A stretch of DNA of 64,000 nt from Rapidithrix thailandica. Its GTDB lineage: Bacteria > Bacteroidota > Bacteroidia > Cytophagales > Flammeovirgaceae. Positions within the stretch are counted from its first letter, which is position 1. Each line of letters begins with the position of its first letter. The notes beneath the pieces were generated by a model that worked only from the letters and a program-made list of their open reading frames with translations, did not search any database and was not told the origin of the DNA. The position numbers were made by a program, and so were the translations under genes. The stretch is taken from the NCBI RefSeq assembly GCF_039710355.1, contig NZ_JBDKWZ010000005.1:124001-188000 (forward strand), read 5' to 3'. Positions 62,878 through 64,000 of the stretch are shown here, one piece after another.

Positions 62878-64000
62878 TTATTGATTATAGAGTTCTTTTC
62901 CTGCTTTATAATATTTGTCTCCCTTCTTCCAAAAAGGCGTTTGAGGGTCATTGCCAATCAGTCGGCAGGAGTATACATAAGCCCGAAAAAATTTGTACAA
63001 ATAGTCATAATCCACCGTATCCGGGTTGTCCGATTGCTGGTGGTAGTATTTCATGATTTCCTGGTCAAAGGCAGTAAATCCCAAACTGAAAGTAGGGGCC
63101 GGAATGCCTTTAAGGGCAAAGTTGACATTGTCTGAGCGGTCAAATAAGCCCTGTTCCGGAGCCGGATCATCGGTGGCTTTTAAGGCATACGTTTCACATG
63201 CTTTTACGATATGATCGCTGGCGGTGGTGCGGTTAAGCCCTATGATGGTGGCAATGCTGGTATCGTTATAGCCTCCGTTATCGCTGTTAAAGCAGTAGAC
63301 CATTTTATCCAAAGGCAATAAGGGGTGTTCCACATACCACTTTGAGCCTAACAGGCCCTTTTCTTCTCCGGTAAATAAAATGAATAATGCCGAGCGTTTG
63401 GTGGGGAACTTTGCCAGATTTTCAGCAGCACTTAACACCGTTACAGTCCCGATAGCATTGTCACGGGTTCCGTTGAAGATAGAATCACCTTCCGCATTGG
63501 GCTCTCCCACACCTACATGGTCGTAATGGGCTGAATAAATGATAAATTCCTCTTTTAACTTCGGGTCGGTTCCCTCTACCATTCCGACTATATTGCTCGA
63601 TTGAATTTGTTCCACTACCCGTCCTTCGATTTCAATACTGACTTTTTGCCCTTGAAGGGTTTCAATTTCTTGAACCAAGGTGTTGTCCATGTCTTTTAAC
63701 CAAAGATAAGGCAATTCCAATTCTTCCTTTTCTTGCAGTTGGACTTGAGATTTATGCAAATAGCCTTTCAAAAAATTCCACGGCAATTTCCTGGAATTAT
63801 AAAATTCGATAACGGCCAATGCCCCATGCTGAATGGCTAATTCTTTTTTGATTTTAATTTTCTTAAACATGCTCTGAGGATTGCCCTCAGCACCACCGTG
63901 TACAAATACAATTTTGCCTTTTACATCTTTGCCTTTATAGTCATTTTCCAGCCCGTTTTGGAGGTAAACGATTTTTCCTTCTAATTTCTCGTTCTTGCCA
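62878..64000 (-). CDS. M28 family metallopeptidase, C-terminal part
   Basis: The frame is open to the window edge, so the N-terminus is missing (5' end beyond base 64000 on the minus strand). A zinc-dependent aminopeptidase or carboxypeptidase. The zinc ligands are visible: His in YSAHYDHVGVG, Asp in GTRDNAIGTVTVLSAAENL, two Glu in FTGEEKGLLGSKWY, Asp in FNSDNGGYND and a later His (MKYYHQQSDN). The preceding part (KGKDVKGKIVFVHGGAEGNP, ALAVIEFYNS) looks like a protease-associated (PA) domain inserted before the catalytic domain, as in secreted M28 peptidases. Secretion is likely but the signal peptide lies outside. Confidence 0.88.
   Translation of the reverse strand, partial: GKNEKLEGKIVYLQNGLENDYKGKDVKGKIVFVHGGAEGNPQSMFKKIKIKKELAIQHGALAVIEFYNSRKLPWNFLKGYLHKSQVQLQEKEELELPYLWLKDMDNTLVQEIETLQGQKVSIEIEGRVVEQIQSSNIVGMVEGTDPKLKEEFIIYSAHYDHVGVGEPNAEGDSIFNGTRDNAIGTVTVLSAAENLAKFPTKRSALFILFTGEEKGLLGSKWYVEHPLLPLDKMVYCFNSDNGGYNDTSIATIIGLNRTTASDHIVKACETYALKATDDPAPEQGLFDRSDNVNFALKGIPAPTFSLGFTAFDQEIMKYYHQQSDNPDTVDYDYLYKFFRAYVYSCRLIGNDPQTPFWKKGDKYYKAGKELYNQ

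Noticed and set aside
1..64000. CRISPR arrays, tRNA, rRNA and riboswitches
   Set aside because: No regularly spaced short repeats, no cloverleaf-like segments and no recognisable riboswitch core was found, including upstream of metK. Reading by eye cannot exclude unusual RNAs.

Overview
The window comes from a Bacteroidota chromosome, most likely a Cytophagales-type marine or surface-living bacterium. The main reasons are several large exported proteins ending in type IX secretion system (T9SS) type A sorting domains, a gldA-gldF-gldG gliding ABC cluster, an S46 dipeptidyl peptidase, a GWxTD-domain protein, a carboxypeptidase-regulatory-like TonB-dependent receptor, and promoters of the Bacteroidetes type (TTG-N19-TAnnTTTG). 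Genus cannot be fixed from the sequence. No rRNA, tRNA, CRISPR array, insertion sequence or prophage was seen.

Layout. 1-2.9 kb: 3' end of a GH29 alpha-L-fucosidase, then a T9SS cargo protein with a concanavalin-like N-terminus. 3.1-4.7 kb: an unrecognised three-gene cassette in which the middle protein looks like a combination of modules found in the two flanking ones. 4.9-9.6 kb: a DPP7-like S46 peptidase, an unannotated 30-residue membrane micro-gene on the minus strand with its own terminator, and a heparinase II/III-type polysaccharide lyase. 9.8-14.9 kb: a 594-residue protein of unknown function with conserved-looking cysteine motifs, a pterin carbinolamine dehydratase, a Tat-exported TRAP-type binding lipoprotein without its membrane subunits, an alpha/beta hydrolase and adenylate kinase. 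15-20.6 kb: a TPR lipoprotein, a 944-residue T9SS protein, a dCTP deaminase-family protein and a flavin split-barrel protein. 20.9-28.7 kb: two tandem paralogous giant surface proteins (FG-GAP-like propellers, Ig-like domains, T9SS tail).

28.7-34.1 kb (minus strand): an arsenosugar-type ArsM methyltransferase, nicotinamidase, aconitase and a small outer-membrane barrel protein. 34.6-40.2 kb: a possible barrel-gene remnant carrying a good promoter, then a sugar importer plus ROK kinase pair, dxr and rseP. 40.3-48.6 kb: a GT4 glycosyltransferase, a lipoprotein-metK operon, a small conserved protein, a lipoprotein hydrolase and a TonB-dependent receptor. 48.9-52.5 kb: GWxTD protein, methyltransferase and Gfo/Idh/MocA oxidoreductase. 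52.8-57.1 kb: gldA, gldF, gldG and a DUF4340 gene in one operon. 57.4-64 kb: a five-bladed-propeller glycosidase-like protein, a membrane protein, xseA-xseB, a SerB-like/SerA fusion and the C-terminal part of an M28 peptidase.

Together the window combines housekeeping metabolism (serine, SAM, isoprenoid, TCA, nucleotide and NAD enzymes) with surface, gliding and polysaccharide or protein degradation functions. Many transcription units end in strong intrinsic hairpins, often shared by convergent genes.
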